Source of the DNA: an uncultured candidate division Zixibacteria bacterium
Lineage (GTDB): Bacteria; Zixibacteria; MSB-5A5; SM1-73
Direction: 5' to 3'
DNA: 64,000 nucleotides
NCBI GenBank assembly: GCA_903908285.1
Contig: CAIVRH010000025.1
Location: 1 to 64,000 of the forward strand
Shown here piece after piece: positions 63,365 to 64,000 of the stretch. How positions within the stretch are numbered: the stretch's first letter is position 1; each line of letters starts with the position of its first letter. Under the pieces are notes generated by a model. It was not told the origin of the DNA and searched no databases. It saw only the letters and a list, made by a program, of their open reading frames with translations. The translations under genes and the position numbers were made by a program.

Positions 63365-64000
63365 TCATCTCAAATAATTGGACGCGATCACCAGTCTCTG
63401 CACCTCGGAAGTCCCTTCGTAAATCTCGGTGATTCGCTGGTCCCGGTAGAGTCTCTCGATCTCGGAGAACTCACCGATATACCCGTATCCTCCGTGAATT
63501 TGCATGGCCCGGTCGCAAATAAAGTTGGCTGCCTCGGAGGTAAATAGCTTGGCTTGTGCCGCCACCAGATTGATCGGCTCTCCCCGGTCCTCCATCAAAG
63601 CGGCTTTGTAAACCAACGCTCGCGACGCTTCCAGACGGATGCTCATGTCGGCAATCATCCACTGGATGGCCTGGAGCTTGGCAATGGGGGCGCCAAACTG
63701 TTCCCTTTTTTTGGCATACTTCACCGATTCGTCAAATGCCCTCTGGGCGATTCCCAAAGCCTGTGCCGCCACACCGATACGGGCGCCATCCAAAGTCAAA
63801 AGAGACATCTTGAACCCTTTGCCGATTTCTCCCAAAAGATTGGCGCGGGGAACCTTTACGTTGTTCAATTTCAACCTCGCGGTAGTGGAGGCATGGAGTC
63901 CCATTTTCCACTTGAGAACCTCGGAGGTAAATCCCGGAGTCTTGTTCTCAACTAAGATGGCGGAAACTCTGTCCCTTTCCCCCTCCTCCAGTATCTTGCA
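63365..64000 (-). CDS. Acyl-CoA dehydrogenase, C-terminal 211 residues (continues beyond window)
   Basis: An open frame enters from the right edge and encodes the end of a FAD-dependent acyl-CoA dehydrogenase. Visible are LKWKMGLHASTTARLKLNNV, the flavin-domain core KYAKKREQFGAPIAKLQ, QIHGGYGYIGEFSEIERLYRD and the catalytic glutamate in ITEIYEGTSEVQRLVIA. The position of the glutamate on the YEGTSEVQ helix is that of short-chain/butyryl-CoA dehydrogenases. Together with butyrate kinase and a leucine-dehydrogenase-like gene it suggests short- or branched-chain acyl-CoA metabolism. Confidence 0.92.
   Translation of the reverse strand, partial: CKILEEGERDRVSAILVENKTPGFTSEVLKWKMGLHASTTARLKLNNVKVPRANLLGEIGKGFKMSLLTLDGARIGVAAQALGIAQRAFDESVKYAKKREQFGAPIAKLQAIQWMIADMSIRLEASRALVYKAALMEDRGEPINLVAAQAKLFTSEAANFICDRAMQIHGGYGYIGEFSEIERLYRDQRITEIYEGTSEVQRLVIASNYLR

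Overview
The window is the chromosomal replication-origin neighbourhood of a Gram-negative bacterium, most likely from the FCB superphylum. Evidence: two large secreted proteases end in type IX secretion (T9SS) sorting domains of the YPNPFNP...VLLK type, and there are several outer-membrane beta-barrel proteins, a lipoprotein and a secretin. Intergenic regions are crowded with small palindromic repeats, as in genomes of little-cultured candidate phyla. A Zixibacteria-like lineage would fit, but that is a guess, not a determination.

Left part (1-13.9 kb). The end of an IS481-like element lies at the left edge. It is followed by a lone acyl carrier protein and an acetyl-CoA synthetase. Next is a complete phosphate-starvation locus on the minus strand: porin, pstS, pstC, pstA, pstB, phoU. 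It is driven by a promoter with 11-bp-spaced Pho-box repeats. The PhoR-type kinase and PhoB-type regulator genes lie upstream. Between them is a second Pho-box promoter that appears to drive two unrecognised small genes (a 43-residue one-helix membrane protein and a 73-residue four-cysteine protein). A nucleotidyltransferase-like gene pair reads the other way.

Middle-left (12.7-33.5 kb). This part holds a short secretin, threonine dehydrogenase, three tandem paralogous beta-barrel proteins, and an rpmE / DUF1385 / prfA / prmC translation cluster that has been opened by insertion of TldD/TldE protease genes and a GxxExxY gene flanked by palindromes. It also holds two tandem TPR paralogues, a radical SAM protein and a HicAB pair.

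Origin (33.7-42.3 kb). gyrB, dciA, dnaN and dnaA read left; rpmH, rnpA, yidD and yidC read right. Consensus DnaA boxes lie on both sides of dnaA and an AT-rich stretch lies between dnaA and dnaN, giving a plausible bipartite oriC. dciA (DUF721, helicase loader) occupies the place where recF often sits.

Right part (42.3-64 kb). After yidC comes about 1 kb of repeat debris with a G-quadruplex-like tract and the C-terminal stub of a DNA methylase. Then come an AT-rich type III restriction-modification operon (res-mod) with a GIY-YIG/RAMA-like nuclease, a secreted protein of unknown role, S8 and M6 proteases with T9SS tails, rluB/scpB, butyrate kinase and a leucine-dehydrogenase-like enzyme, a MntA/HepT pair, an MBL-fold hydrolase, and the start-truncated end of an acyl-CoA dehydrogenase. 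The last metabolic genes suggest branched-chain amino acid or short-chain acyl-CoA oxidation. No rRNA, tRNA or CRISPR array was seen.
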